The notes beneath the pieces are model-generated. The model searched no databases, was not told the DNA's origin, and saw only the letters and a list, made by a program, of their open reading frames with translations. The position numbers and the translations under genes are program-made. From positions 111,423-175,422 of the forward strand of contig JBBAFU010000005.1 of assembly GCA_041655275.1 (NCBI GenBank): a stretch of 64,000 bases of DNA. Direction: 5' to 3'. Each line of letters starts with the position of its first letter. Within the stretch, counting starts at the first letter, position 1. The stretch is from JAJYRX01 sp041655275. GTDB lineage: Bacteria > Pseudomonadota > Gammaproteobacteria > Burkholderiales > Burkholderiaceae_B. Positions 17,416 through 25,996 of this stretch are shown in pieces.

Positions 17416-18540
17416 ATGGGCGCGATGAAAAAAGGCGTCAGCCTGACTATTGATGCTGTTTGCAAGTCCTATGGCGATGTGCAGGTCCTCAAGCGGATCG
17501 CGCTGGATATTGAAGGTGGAAAGGCCCTGACGCTGCTGGGGCCCAGCGGCTGCGGCAAGTCCACCCTGTTGCGCATCATTGCGGGGTTTGTGCGGGCGGA
17601 TGCCGGTGATGTGCGTCTGGATGGCCAAAGCATTCTCCCGGTGCCACCCAACCGGCGCGAGACTGCCATGGTCTTTCAGAGCTATACCCTGTTCCCCCAT
17701 ATGTCAGTTATCGACAATGTGACTTTCGGGCTCAAGATGCGACAGGTGGGGCGCAGCCAGGCCTTGCAGCGCGCGGCCGAGGCCCTGGAGATGGTCAAGC
17801 TCTCGCATCTGGCCGACCGCTATCCGTCGCAGCTCAGTGGCGGGCAGATGCAGCGCGTCGCGCTTGCACGCGCCCTGGTCACCGAGCCGCGCATTCTGTT
17901 GCTGGATGAGCCCTTTGGCGCCCTGGACAAGAACCTGCGCGAGGAGATGCAGGTGGAATTGCGCAAGCTGCAAACGTCGCTGGGTGTCACCAGCGTTTGC
18001 GTGACTCATGACCAGCAGGAAGCCATGGTGATATCCGATTACATCGCCGTGATGAACGACGGGCAGGTGGCACAATTCGGCACGCCTCTGGACATTTACG
18101 ATACCCCGCAATCTGAATTTGTCGCACGCTTCATGGGTGGCTCAAATATCGTGCGCGCCGATGTGATCAAGACGCAAGAAAGTCGCTGCGCGCTTCAAGT
18201 CGGTGACGGGCGCGCCTTCCAGGCCTATGCCGGGGCCTCCGCCATGGTCAGCGAGCGCAAAGCCGTCGCCCTGGCGATCAAGCCGCGTGCCCTGCAAATC
18301 ATGGATATGCCGCCTGAAGGTGCCCATGTGAACGGCTGCATGACGGTGTCCGGCGTCGTGAGTAATCAGGTCTTGCTGGGCGACAGCATTGCCTATGAAA
18401 TCAGCCTGCCTGACGGCAACAGCCTGCTTGCCGAGGTTGCGCGTGATCGTGGCACCGGCATACACCCCGTGGGTAAATCCGTATGGCTGTATGCGCCCGG
18501 CGAAGCCTGTGTGGTCCTGGAGGACGGCATCAATGCATGA
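17416..18540 (+). CDS. ABC transporter ATPase, PotA-type
   Basis: This 374-residue ATPase has Walker A GPSGCGKST (near residue 41), Q-loop MVFQSYTLFPHM, signature LSGGQMQRVALARAL, Walker B ILLLDEPFGALD and the switch His in VCVTHDQQEAMV. The C-terminal 100 residues form a TOBE-like regulatory domain. A Shine-Dalgarno AGAGGTG lies 7 nt before the ATG. It energises the PotD/PotB/PotC-type importer. The 118-nt gap before it shows no gene. Confidence 0.93.
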   Translation: MGAMKKGVSLTIDAVCKSYGDVQVLKRIALDIEGGKALTLLGPSGCGKSTLLRIIAGFVRADAGDVRLDGQSILPVPPNRRETAMVFQSYTLFPHMSVIDNVTFGLKMRQVGRSQALQRAAEALEMVKLSHLADRYPSQLSGGQMQRVALARALVTEPRILLLDEPFGALDKNLREEMQVELRKLQTSLGVTSVCVTHDQQEAMVISDYIAVMNDGQVAQFGTPLDIYDTPQSEFVARFMGGSNIVRADVIKTQESRCALQVGDGRAFQAYAGASAMVSERKAVALAIKPRALQIMDMPPEGAHVNGCMTVSGVVSNQVLLGDSIAYEISLPDGNSLLAEVARDRGTGIHPVGKSVWLYAPGEACVVLEDGINA

Positions 18541-19399
18541 CACGCTTGCTATCAGTCGGCGGAACGCCCTCTGGGGACTGGTGCCGGCCCTGATCGTACT
18601 GTTGTTGTTTTTCAGCGCCTTTGGCATATTTTTTCTCTCCAGCCTCCAGGCATCGGGCGAGGCCGGAGGCCTCACGATGGCGCACTATGCCCGCTACCTG
18701 GGATCGCCGAGTGAGCGCGACGTCCTCTGGCGCACCTTGTGGATTTCGACCGAGTTGACCCTGGGTTCTCTAATCATCGGTTATCCCATGGCGTATGTGA
18801 TCGTCCGCAGTGCTTCGTCGGGCTGGCGCCGCTTTCTGATGTTGTCTCTGGTGGTGACCTTCTTGTCCGGCACCGTCACGCGTGCCTATGCCTGGCTGAT
18901 CATCCTGGGCAATAGCGGCCTCATCAATACTTTCCTGCGCAAGACCGGGTTCACCGATGCCCCGGTGCATCTCATTTACAACGAGACGGGTGTCTTCATT
19001 TCCCTGCTCCACTTTGTGCTGCCTTTTTTTGTGCTCACCATGATGGCGCCGCTGAAGAACATCTCGCGCAGCCTGGAAGATGCCGCCGTCAATCTGGGGG
19101 CCAGCCGCTGGCGCAGTTTTTTCCTGGTAACCCTGCCATTGTCGGTGCCCGGTATTGTGGCGGCGAGCTCGCTGACATTTGCCGTTGCGCTCAGCTCCTT
19201 TCTTTTTCCCCTGGTGCTGGGCGGCGGGCGTGTGCGCATGGCTGCCAATGCCATTTATGAGCTCATCTTCACGCGCTTTGACTTGCCTCTGGCTTCGGCG
19301 GGAGCAACGGTCTTTCTTGTGCTGTCGTTGTTTTTCGTCTGGGTGTTCGGCATGTTGCAGCGGGCCGTCCAGCTGGGCCCCAGCGTTCGGCAGCAATAA
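18533..19399 (+). CDS. ABC transporter permease, PotB-type
   Basis: This 288-residue permease has about six membrane helices and the EAA loop LEDAAVNLGASRWRSFFLVTLP near residue 185. It starts at the ATG overlapping the ATPase stop by 8 nt, with GGAGG at 18519-18523. An in-frame upstream ATG at 18389 would extend the protein antiparallel to no known domain. It pairs with the following PotC-type permease to form the membrane channel. Confidence 0.9.
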   Translation: MHDTLAISRRNALWGLVPALIVLLLFFSAFGIFFLSSLQASGEAGGLTMAHYARYLGSPSERDVLWRTLWISTELTLGSLIIGYPMAYVIVRSASSGWRRFLMLSLVVTFLSGTVTRAYAWLIILGNSGLINTFLRKTGFTDAPVHLIYNETGVFISLLHFVLPFFVLTMMAPLKNISRSLEDAAVNLGASRWRSFFLVTLPLSVPGIVAASSLTFAVALSSFLFPLVLGGGRVRMAANAIYELIFTRFDLPLASAGATVFLVLSLFFVWVFGMLQRAVQLGPSVRQQ

Positions 19400-19414
19400 T
19401 AAAGGAAGGATCTC

Positions 19415-20218
19415 ATGCGCGCTGATTTCACCATTTATTCCCGTTCTTTTTTCATGCTCGCACTGCTGGCAGCGCTATTTTTGCTGCTTCCGGTCGTATT
19501 TATCTTTCTCTATGCGTTTCATACGGGCGCTTATTTTTCCTTGCCGCCCGAAGGGTTCTCATTGAGGTGGTTTTACAGCTTCTTTGGCAATGAGCGCTTT
19601 CGCCAGGCCATGTGGGTCAGTATCGGCATCGCCGCCATTGTCACACCGCTCAGTCTGCTCATCTCCGTGCCTACAGCGTATTCCCTGGTGCGCGGACAGT
19701 TTCGCGGTCGCGAGCTCCTGAACCTGTTCATCATGTCGCCTCTCATCATTCCTGGTGTGGTGACAGGTATCGCCTTTCTCATCTTCATGAGCGCCCTGGG
19801 CATAGGCCCTGGCTTTATTGCCCTGGTACTGGCTCTGACGTGCTTCACGCTTCCCTTTGCCGTGCGCGCCCTGGTGGCCAACATGCATGGCCTGCGGCCG
19901 GAACTTGAAGAGGCGGCCCGCAACCTGGGGGCGTCCGAGGCCTCCGTGTTTCGTCATGTCGTATTGCCTCAATTGCGTCCCGGCCTGCTTGCCGGCGGCA
20001 CGTTTGTGTTCGTCGAGGCCATTGACAATTTTTCCATCACCGTCTTTCTGACCACGATGGACGTGACCACGCTGTCCGTGGAAAGCTATGGCTATATCCG
20101 GGATTTCGATGATCCCACCGTGGCGGCCATGGCAGCGGTACTGGTTGTTTTTTCAGTGATCCTCGTCCTCATCATGGGACGGGTGGTTGGACTGGACAAA
20201 ATGTTTCGAGTGGAGTGA
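19415..20218 (+). CDS. ABC transporter permease, PotC-type
   Basis: This 267-residue second permease has several hydrophobic helices, the MSPLIIPGVVTGIAFL segment in the core, and the EAA loop LEEAARNLGASEASVFRHVV near residue 170. It lies 15 nt after PotB and completes the importer. The downstream flavin reductase starts within 8 nt, so transport and catabolism are translated from one message. Confidence 0.92.
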   Translation: MRADFTIYSRSFFMLALLAALFLLLPVVFIFLYAFHTGAYFSLPPEGFSLRWFYSFFGNERFRQAMWVSIGIAAIVTPLSLLISVPTAYSLVRGQFRGRELLNLFIMSPLIIPGVVTGIAFLIFMSALGIGPGFIALVLALTCFTLPFAVRALVANMHGLRPELEEAARNLGASEASVFRHVVLPQLRPGLLAGGTFVFVEAIDNFSITVFLTTMDVTTLSVESYGYIRDFDDPTVAAMAAVLVVFSVILVLIMGRVVGLDKMFRVE

Positions 20219-20225
20219 ATGCACC

Positions 20226-20753
20226 GTGAACCATGAGCAGACTGCCGTTGATCGCACTATATTTCTGGAAGCGATGCGTAGTGCTGTATCCAGTGTTACC
20301 GTCGTGACCACCGACGGGCCCGGCGGACGTGCCGGTTTGACCTTGAGCGCGATGTGTTCGCTCTCGGCCGATCCGCCCGCTGTGCTGGTTTGCATCCATC
20401 GCGACAGCCCCGTGCTCGAGGCCATACGCAAGAATCGCAATTTTTGCGTCAATCTGCTCGGCCTGGAGCATCGCCGGATCGCGGACGTGTTTGCGGGCAG
20501 GGTGCCGGAGCTGCGTCAGGAACGTTTTGCCTGCGCGCAATGGGCGCCGGGTCGCACGGGCGCGCCCATGCTCAGGGATGCGCTGGCTGCGATGGAGTGC
20601 GAGCTGGCGGGTGCCAATCCGTATGCATCACATGAGATTGTGATCGGGCGGGTTCTGAACATCTGTATGCGTCAGCAGGATCCGCTGCTTTACATGGATC
20701 GCTCTTATCATGGCGTCGGGTCGCGCTGCAATTTCGCGGAGTCGCCGGCATGA
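20226..20753 (+). CDS. Flavin reductase (HpaC-like small component)
   Basis: This 175-residue protein belongs to the flavin reductase FMN-binding split-barrel family that reduces FAD or FMN with NAD(P)H. It shows VTVVTTDGPGGRAGLTLSAMCSLSADPP (residues about 22-50) and the NFCVNLLG segment; the protein ends near SRCNFAE. It most likely supplies FADH2 to the HpaB-type oxygenase at 14002. The GTG at 20226 is chosen because it follows the permease stop by 7 nt and GGAG lies 10 nt upstream; an upstream in-frame ATG lies within the permease. Confidence 0.88.
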   Translation: MNHEQTAVDRTIFLEAMRSAVSSVTVVTTDGPGGRAGLTLSAMCSLSADPPAVLVCIHRDSPVLEAIRKNRNFCVNLLGLEHRRIADVFAGRVPELRQERFACAQWAPGRTGAPMLRDALAAMECELAGANPYASHEIVIGRVLNICMRQQDPLLYMDRSYHGVGSRCNFAESPA

Positions 20754-21415
20754 CGTTTTCCATCGCGGGTTTTTGCCGGGAATCCGGCGCTCTGGGCATG
20801 GCGATCAGCTCGTCCAGCATCGCCGTGGTCGGTCGCTGCGCCTGGGTGCGTTCCGGTACCGGTATCATTGCGACGCAAAACCTGACCAATCCCCATCTCG
20901 GTCCGCTGGGTCTGGATTTGCTGGCGCGCGGCCATGCGCCCGCTGTCGTGCGCGATATGCTGCTGGCGAGCGACCGGGGCCAGGCTTATCGCCAGTTGCT
21001 CATCATGGACCGGCAGGGGTGTCACGCCCATCATACGGGTGAGCATGCCCTGCCCGTGTGGGCCCAGGCCTCGGCGGAGGGTTGTGCCGCAGCAGGCAAT
21101 CTGCTGGCCAGCCCTCAGGTTCCCGCACGCATGGTTGCGGCTTTTGAATGCAGCGTCGGCCGTCCTCTGGCGCAGCGCCTGCTGGATGCAATGCATGCCG
21201 GCCTGGCCGCCGGCGGGGAAGTACGCGACCTCCAGTCCGCCGGCCTGCTGGTGGCCGATGACACGGGCTGGAACGTGGTGGATCTGCGTGTTGATCAACA
21301 CGCCAGACCCTTGACTGAGTTACAGCGTCTGTGGACGCTGTACGCGCCGCTGCAAGCCGGTTATGCCGACAGGGTCCTCGCGCCCGAGCGTTATACGCCG
21401 GTCGCGCCTGCATGA
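20750..21415 (+). CDS. DUF1028-family protein (Ntn-hydrolase-like)
   Basis: This is a 221-residue DUF1028 protein. It begins MTFSIAGFCRESGALGMAIS and contains GTGIIATQNLTNPHLGPLG, both strong family hallmarks. The fold is related to N-terminal nucleophile hydrolases, and relatives are often encoded with amidohydrolases and peptide importers. The start codon overlaps the flavin reductase stop by 4 nt, and its own stop overlaps the next start by 4 nt. This indicates translational coupling and a role in the same pathway, probably amide or imine hydrolysis; the reaction is not established. Confidence 0.85.
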   Translation: MTFSIAGFCRESGALGMAISSSSIAVVGRCAWVRSGTGIIATQNLTNPHLGPLGLDLLARGHAPAVVRDMLLASDRGQAYRQLLIMDRQGCHAHHTGEHALPVWAQASAEGCAAAGNLLASPQVPARMVAAFECSVGRPLAQRLLDAMHAGLAAGGEVRDLQSAGLLVADDTGWNVVDLRVDQHARPLTELQRLWTLYAPLQAGYADRVLAPERYTPVAPA

Positions 21416-22671
21416 CGACAATCTGGGATGCGCTTTTGATTGATGCCCGGGTGGCCAGTATGGCCGACCGGCAGGGATTCGGTCTGATCGACGATGGTGC
21501 CATCGGCATCCGGGACGGGCGTATTGCCTGGCTTGGCGCGCGTCAGGCACTGGACGCTGTGCCCGCCGCTCTGGCGCGACAGGTCTATTCATGGGACGGG
21601 CGCTTGATTACCCCTGGCCTGATTGATCCGCATACGCATGTTGTGCATGCGGGGTCGCGCTGGCCCGAGTTCGTTCATCGCATGGATCCTGACGCCGGCA
21701 GCAGGCCTGCGCCCGCCGGATCCGGTCTGATGCGGACTGTGCATGAGACACGCGCGTCCGGCGCGGATGAATTGCTGGCGCAAAGTCTGGTTCGCGCGCG
21801 TGCATTGCTGGCCGAGGGCGTCACTACACTGGAAAGCAAGACGGGTTACGGGCTGGACCTGGAAAACGAATGCAAAATGGCGCGCGTGTCGCGTGCGCTG
21901 GGGCAAAGTTTGCCATTGACGGTGGTCTCGACGTTTCTGGGCGCCCATGCGCTGGCCCCCGAGTTTGCCGGCAGGCCGGACGATTATCTGGTGTTTCTGT
22001 GTGAGGACGTCTTGCCGGTTCTGGTGAAAGACGGCCTGATTGATGCTGTGGATATTTTTTGCGATGCGCGAGGCTTCAGTCACGCGCATCTGCGTCAACT
22101 GCATCAGGCGAGTTCGGCCTGCAAGCTGGAATTATTTGTCCATGCCGATCAATACAGTGCATTTGGCGCGGGGCAGCTGGCTGCTGCCCTGGGTGCACGT
22201 GCAGCCGCCCACCTGGAGCATGCCGATGCCCGGACGGCGCGCACGATGGCACAGGCCGGCACGGTCGCCGTTCTGCTGCCCGGCGTGTCCTGGATGCATC
22301 GCATGACGGCGCGGCCGCCCGTCAAGCATTTCCGGGCGCATGGCGTGCCTATGGCACTGGCCACCAATTGCAACCCCGGCAGCAGTCCGTGTACATCACC
22401 GCTGACTATCATGAATATGGCCTGCCACTTGTTTGGCTTGAGCGCGCCTGAGGCGCTGGCCGGCTTTACGCGCTGTGCGGCGCAGGCCCTGGGCATGCAG
22501 GAATCGCGCGGCACGGTGGCGCCGGGCAAATACGCCGATCTGGCGATCTGGGATGTTTCACACCCCGCCGAACTGGTTGCACAAGTCGGCGGCATGCCCT
22601 GCCATGCGGTGTTCAAGCAAGGGCGATGGGTTCATTTATCGCACGTGCCTCAAACACCGCCCGGTTGCTGA
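21412..22671 (+). CDS. hutI: Imidazolonepropionase-type amidohydrolase (HutI family)
   Basis: This 419-residue metal-dependent amidohydrolase carries the family motifs in order: LIDPHTHVVHAGSR with the metal-binding HTH, ESKTGYGLDLENE, VHADQYSAFGAGQLA, HLEHADA and ATNCNPGSSP. HutI opens the imidazolone ring of 4-imidazolone-5-propionate to N-formimino-glutamate. No hutH, hutU or hutG is nearby; instead an oxygenase, a reductase and an M20 hydrolase share the operon. The true substrate may therefore be another imidazolone. The start overlaps the DUF1028 stop (ATGA), so an upstream in-frame ATG at 21331 is rejected. Confidence 0.85.
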   Translation: MTTIWDALLIDARVASMADRQGFGLIDDGAIGIRDGRIAWLGARQALDAVPAALARQVYSWDGRLITPGLIDPHTHVVHAGSRWPEFVHRMDPDAGSRPAPAGSGLMRTVHETRASGADELLAQSLVRARALLAEGVTTLESKTGYGLDLENECKMARVSRALGQSLPLTVVSTFLGAHALAPEFAGRPDDYLVFLCEDVLPVLVKDGLIDAVDIFCDARGFSHAHLRQLHQASSACKLELFVHADQYSAFGAGQLAAALGARAAAHLEHADARTARTMAQAGTVAVLLPGVSWMHRMTARPPVKHFRAHGVPMALATNCNPGSSPCTSPLTIMNMACHLFGLSAPEALAGFTRCAAQALGMQESRGTVAPGKYADLAIWDVSHPAELVAQVGGMPCHAVFKQGRWVHLSHVPQTPPGC

Positions 22672-22748
22672 TATACGCTTCGTCTTGGGGATCCAGGAAA
22701 ACGGAGACCCGGGAAAACAGGCACAAAAATCCAAACAGGAGTCCTTCC

Positions 22749-23369
22749 ATGAAAATGTATTATTCCGCCAGCTCGCCGTTTGTGCGCAAGGTAATGATGG
22801 TTGCCCATGAACTGGGCGTGGCCGACAGGATCGAACGTCTCGATAGCGCGGTACATCCTGTTCGTTTTGATGCGAGCGTGGTCGCGCACAATCCTCTTGG
22901 GCAGGTGCCGACCTTTTTTACGGAACACGGTGAAGTTTTGTATGACTCCCGTGTGATCTGCGAGTATCTGGATGCCGTACATGGTTCGGGAAACATTTTC
23001 CCCGTAGCCGGGCCGGCGCGCTGGCGGGCCCTGCGCGAACAGGCCCTGGCCGACGGAGCGCTGCAAGCGGGTCTGCTGGTGCGTTATGAGCTGACGGTGC
23101 GCGCACCCGCGCAGCACAATCAGGACTGGATCACGGGGCAGCGGCGCAAGCTTGTCGATGCATTGGCAGTCATTGACGCCGAAGTGCCGGCCCAGCGTCT
23201 GGACATCGGCACTATTTCACTCGCCTGCCTGCTCGGTTACCTTGATTTTCGCTTTCCGGATATCGACTGGCGCTCGCGTCATCCCGATCTCGTTCCGTGG
23301 ATGGATGCGTTTTCCCGGCGTCCTTCTTTCCAGGCCACAAAGCCGGTGTTGCCGCGCCCCGCCGCCTGA
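22749..23369 (+). CDS. Glutathione S-transferase family protein
   Basis: This 206-residue protein has a thioredoxin-like N-domain starting MKMYYSASSPFVRKV with the substrate-site Ser region, and NPLGQVPTFFTEHGEVLYDSRVICEYL, the glutathione-binding cis-Pro and SRVI motif (residues about 45-75). An all-helical C-domain follows. AGGAG lies 7 nt before the ATG. It follows the HutI-like gene by 77 nt and may belong to the same operon. Its last 158 nt overlap the 3' end of the oppositely oriented ligase-like gene. Confidence 0.9.
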   Translation: MKMYYSASSPFVRKVMMVAHELGVADRIERLDSAVHPVRFDASVVAHNPLGQVPTFFTEHGEVLYDSRVICEYLDAVHGSGNIFPVAGPARWRALREQALADGALQAGLLVRYELTVRAPAQHNQDWITGQRRKLVDALAVIDAEVPAQRLDIGTISLACLLGYLDFRFPDIDWRSRHPDLVPWMDAFSRRPSFQATKPVLPRPAA

Positions 23370-24693
23370 GCGGATCCGACAAGGCCAGGAACAGGCCGCA
23401 GCTCATGGCGAAGTAGGCGGCGGTACGCATGCCGCGCAGCATGGTCTCGGTGAATCCGAAGATCAGGAAGCCCAGGCAAAGCGCCAGGCCCATGGCCGCC
23501 GCCGTGCGTATCGATGCGCAGTGGCGCCGGCCCATGCGCCGGGCAAAGACGACGGCGGGGGCCATGAATGCCAGCAGCAGCGCCAGTGCCCCGGGAATGC
23601 CGAAGCTCGCCAGCGCGAGCAGCACATCATTGTGGGGTTCGCCCCAGCCTTCGGCCACCGTTTCGGAAACCAGGCCGCCGGGCCGGGCCTGGTCGTGCAG
23701 GTAGCGTGCGAAGTGTCGCCGGTCGCCCAGGCCGGCAATCGGGTGTTCGGCGCCCGCCTGCAGTGCAGCGCGCCAGAGCTGCAGGCGGATGCAGATGGAC
23801 GTATCCGCCGTCGCCTGTTCATTCCGGCACTCCAGCGTCTCGTTCCAGGCCAGCACGGCACGATCGCGCAGCGTGGTGTTGCTCAGGAAGACGGCCAGCA
23901 GGGCGGCCATGATGAGGCCCGCCAGCAGGAACAGGCGCCAGCGGCCGCGCTGCGCCGCGGTGCCCACAACCGTGTCCACGACGGTATCCACGGCAACGCC
24001 ATTGCCCGCCGGCGCGGGTGCCGCCAGGCCGGCGCCGATGAAGGCGAATACGGGCATGGCCACCCAGCCCGAGCGCGTCTGGGTCAGCACAAAAGCGGCC
24101 AGGGCGATCAGCGCCAGGCCGGCGCGCAGCCCGCGTTCGGCATGGGGGCGGGCGGTCAGTGTCCATTTAATGGACAGCGCCAGCAATACGGACAGCAACA
24201 AGGTGAGGTTGCCATAGCCGACGGCGTTGTAGACCGCAGTGGTATCGGGTCGATGCCAGTCGGGCCATGACTGCATCACGATGAAGCCGGCGGCCGCCAC
24301 CGCCGCCACGGCATAGCCCCACAGCGCCTGGCGCGCATCCGCCTGCGGCCGGGCCAGCAGTGCCAGGCAGACCAGGGCGGCGCCCATCACCAGCCGCAGG
24401 CTGCTTTCCAGATCGGCGCCCGGCACCCGGCCATGCCACAGCCCGACACCCAGCGTCACCAGCGCCGGCGCGGCCATGCAGATGAACAGGGTCCGGCCCG
24501 ATCGCAGCAATGCCGCCACCGTGGCGCGCGGTGTGCGCAGCAGAATCGCCAGCGCCACCAGCATGGTCGCGTAGAAGATGGGGCTGGGCCAGGCCTGGCT
24601 CGTCATGATGGCCACCGGCATGGCGGCCAGCAGCACAATGAGCAGCGTGGCCAGGCCGTCGCGGGCGGCAGGGCAATGGTCGGATGCCGTCAT
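23212..24693 (-). CDS. O-antigen ligase/polymerase-like membrane protein
   Basis: This 493-residue protein has about ten hydrophobic segments and the Wzy_C (O-antigen ligase/polymerase) layout. A large periplasmic loop around residues 270-340 contains LQLWRAALQAGAEHPIAGLG and the conserved PHNDVLLALASFGIPGAL. It would join O-antigen to lipid A-core or polymerise it. The tail after about residue 440 is hydrophilic and lies antisense to the GST gene, so the original stop may have been lost or moved. It follows rfbB by 25 nt in a leftward pair. Confidence 0.83.
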   Translation of the reverse strand: MTASDHCPAARDGLATLLIVLLAAMPVAIMTSQAWPSPIFYATMLVALAILLRTPRATVAALLRSGRTLFICMAAPALVTLGVGLWHGRVPGADLESSLRLVMGAALVCLALLARPQADARQALWGYAVAAVAAAGFIVMQSWPDWHRPDTTAVYNAVGYGNLTLLLSVLLALSIKWTLTARPHAERGLRAGLALIALAAFVLTQTRSGWVAMPVFAFIGAGLAAPAPAGNGVAVDTVVDTVVGTAAQRGRWRLFLLAGLIMAALLAVFLSNTTLRDRAVLAWNETLECRNEQATADTSICIRLQLWRAALQAGAEHPIAGLGDRRHFARYLHDQARPGGLVSETVAEGWGEPHNDVLLALASFGIPGALALLLAFMAPAVVFARRMGRRHCASIRTAAAMGLALCLGFLIFGFTETMLRGMRTAAYFAMSCGLFLALSDPLRRRGAATPALWPGKKDAGKTHPSTERDRDDASASRYPESENQGNRAGRRVK

Positions 24694-24718
24694 GGGCGAA
24701 ATCCTGCGTCTCCGGCCC

Positions 24719-25804
24719 TCAGGCCCCCAGGCGCGTCAGCTGGTAGTCGCCGCTGAGCACGCGCGCCCACCAGTCGCGATGGTTCAGATACCATTGCACC
24801 GTCTTGCGCAGGCCGGTCTCGAAGGTCTCGGCCGGCACCCAGCCCAGCTCGCGCGCAATCTTGCTTGCGTCGATGGCATAGCGCCGGTCATGCCCGGGGC
24901 GGTCGCGCACGAAATGGATGAGTGCATCATGGGGCTGCAGTTGTCCGCCGGCGTCGTGGCGCGGGGCCAGCTCGTCCAGCAGGGCGCAGATGGCGCGCAC
25001 CACATCGATGTTGCGCTTCTCGTTGTGGCCGCCGATGTTGTAGGTTTCGCCCGGTTTGCCGTGGCGCAGCACCGTGAGCAGGGCGTTGGCGTGGTCCTCC
25101 ACATGCAGCCAGTCGCGCACCTGGGCGCCGTCGCCGTAGATGGGCAGCGGCTTGCCCGCCAGGGCGCTCAGGATGATGTGCGGGATGAGCTTTTCAGGAA
25201 ACTGGCAGGGCCCGTAGTTGTTCGAGCAGTTGGTGATCAGCACGGGCAGGCCGAAGCTGCGCTGCCAGGCGCGCACCAGATGATCGGATGCCGCCTTGGA
25301 GGCCGAGTAGGGCGAGCTGGGTGCGTAGGGCGTGGTTTCGACGAACAGGTCGTCCGTGCCGTCCAGGTCGCCATAGACCTCGTCGGTGGACACGTGGTGA
25401 AAGCGAAACGCCGCCTGTTCGGCGGGGGGCAGCGTCTGCCACCAGGCACGTGCGGCCTCAAGCAGGTTGGCCGTGCCCGTGACGTTGGTGTGCACAAAGG
25501 CCAGCGGGCCGTCCAGCGAGCGGTCCACGTGGGATTCTGCGGCCAGGTGCAGGATGGCCGTGGGCCGGAATTCGTGTACGGCGTCGCGCACGGCCGCTGA
25601 ATCGCACAGGTCGATATGGTAAAAATGGTGCTGGGGCGAATGGCGCGCATCCCCCAGGGATTCAAGATTGCCCGCGTAGGTCAGGGCATCCAGATTGCCC
25701 ACTTCACAGGGGCCGCCCATGATGTCCCGGCCCCGGGGTTCCAGAAGCTGGCGTACGACGGCCGAGCCGATGAAGCCCGCGCCGCCCGTGACAAGAATGC
25801 GCAT
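24719..25804 (-). CDS. rfbB: dTDP-glucose 4,6-dehydratase
   Basis: This 361-residue extended SDR has GGAGFIGSAVVRQL at residues 7-20, LAAESHVDRSLDGP near residue 95, the catalytic HVSTDEVYGDL segment and the YSASKAASDHLVRAW motif. It converts dTDP-glucose to dTDP-4-keto-6-deoxyglucose, the second step of dTDP-rhamnose synthesis. The other three genes of that pathway lie 29 kb away at 54998-57390 in the same orientation. A short extra segment near residues 24-38 precedes the LDALTYAGN motif. Confidence 0.95.
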   Translation of the reverse strand: MRILVTGGAGFIGSAVVRQLLEPRGRDIMGGPCEVGNLDALTYAGNLESLGDARHSPQHHFYHIDLCDSAAVRDAVHEFRPTAILHLAAESHVDRSLDGPLAFVHTNVTGTANLLEAARAWWQTLPPAEQAAFRFHHVSTDEVYGDLDGTDDLFVETTPYAPSSPYSASKAASDHLVRAWQRSFGLPVLITNCSNNYGPCQFPEKLIPHIILSALAGKPLPIYGDGAQVRDWLHVEDHANALLTVLRHGKPGETYNIGGHNEKRNIDVVRAICALLDELAPRHDAGGQLQPHDALIHFVRDRPGHDRRYAIDASKIARELGWVPAETFETGLRKTVQWYLNHRDWWARVLSGDYQLTRLGA

Positions 25805-25996
25805 GGATGGGTCGTCCTGAAGTTGTCCAGAAGTTGATATGCTGCTGTCGATGCCTCAACCCTCCAGTGTACCCCAGGCGCCCGCCATCAATGGTGTTGC
25901 GCGGGTGTTGCACATATGGCTGCGTGCTACACTGTCTGGTCGCCAAAAGCCGGCGGGTCCCGCTGCTCCGCCGCCAACATCAACCAGGTTCTCTAA

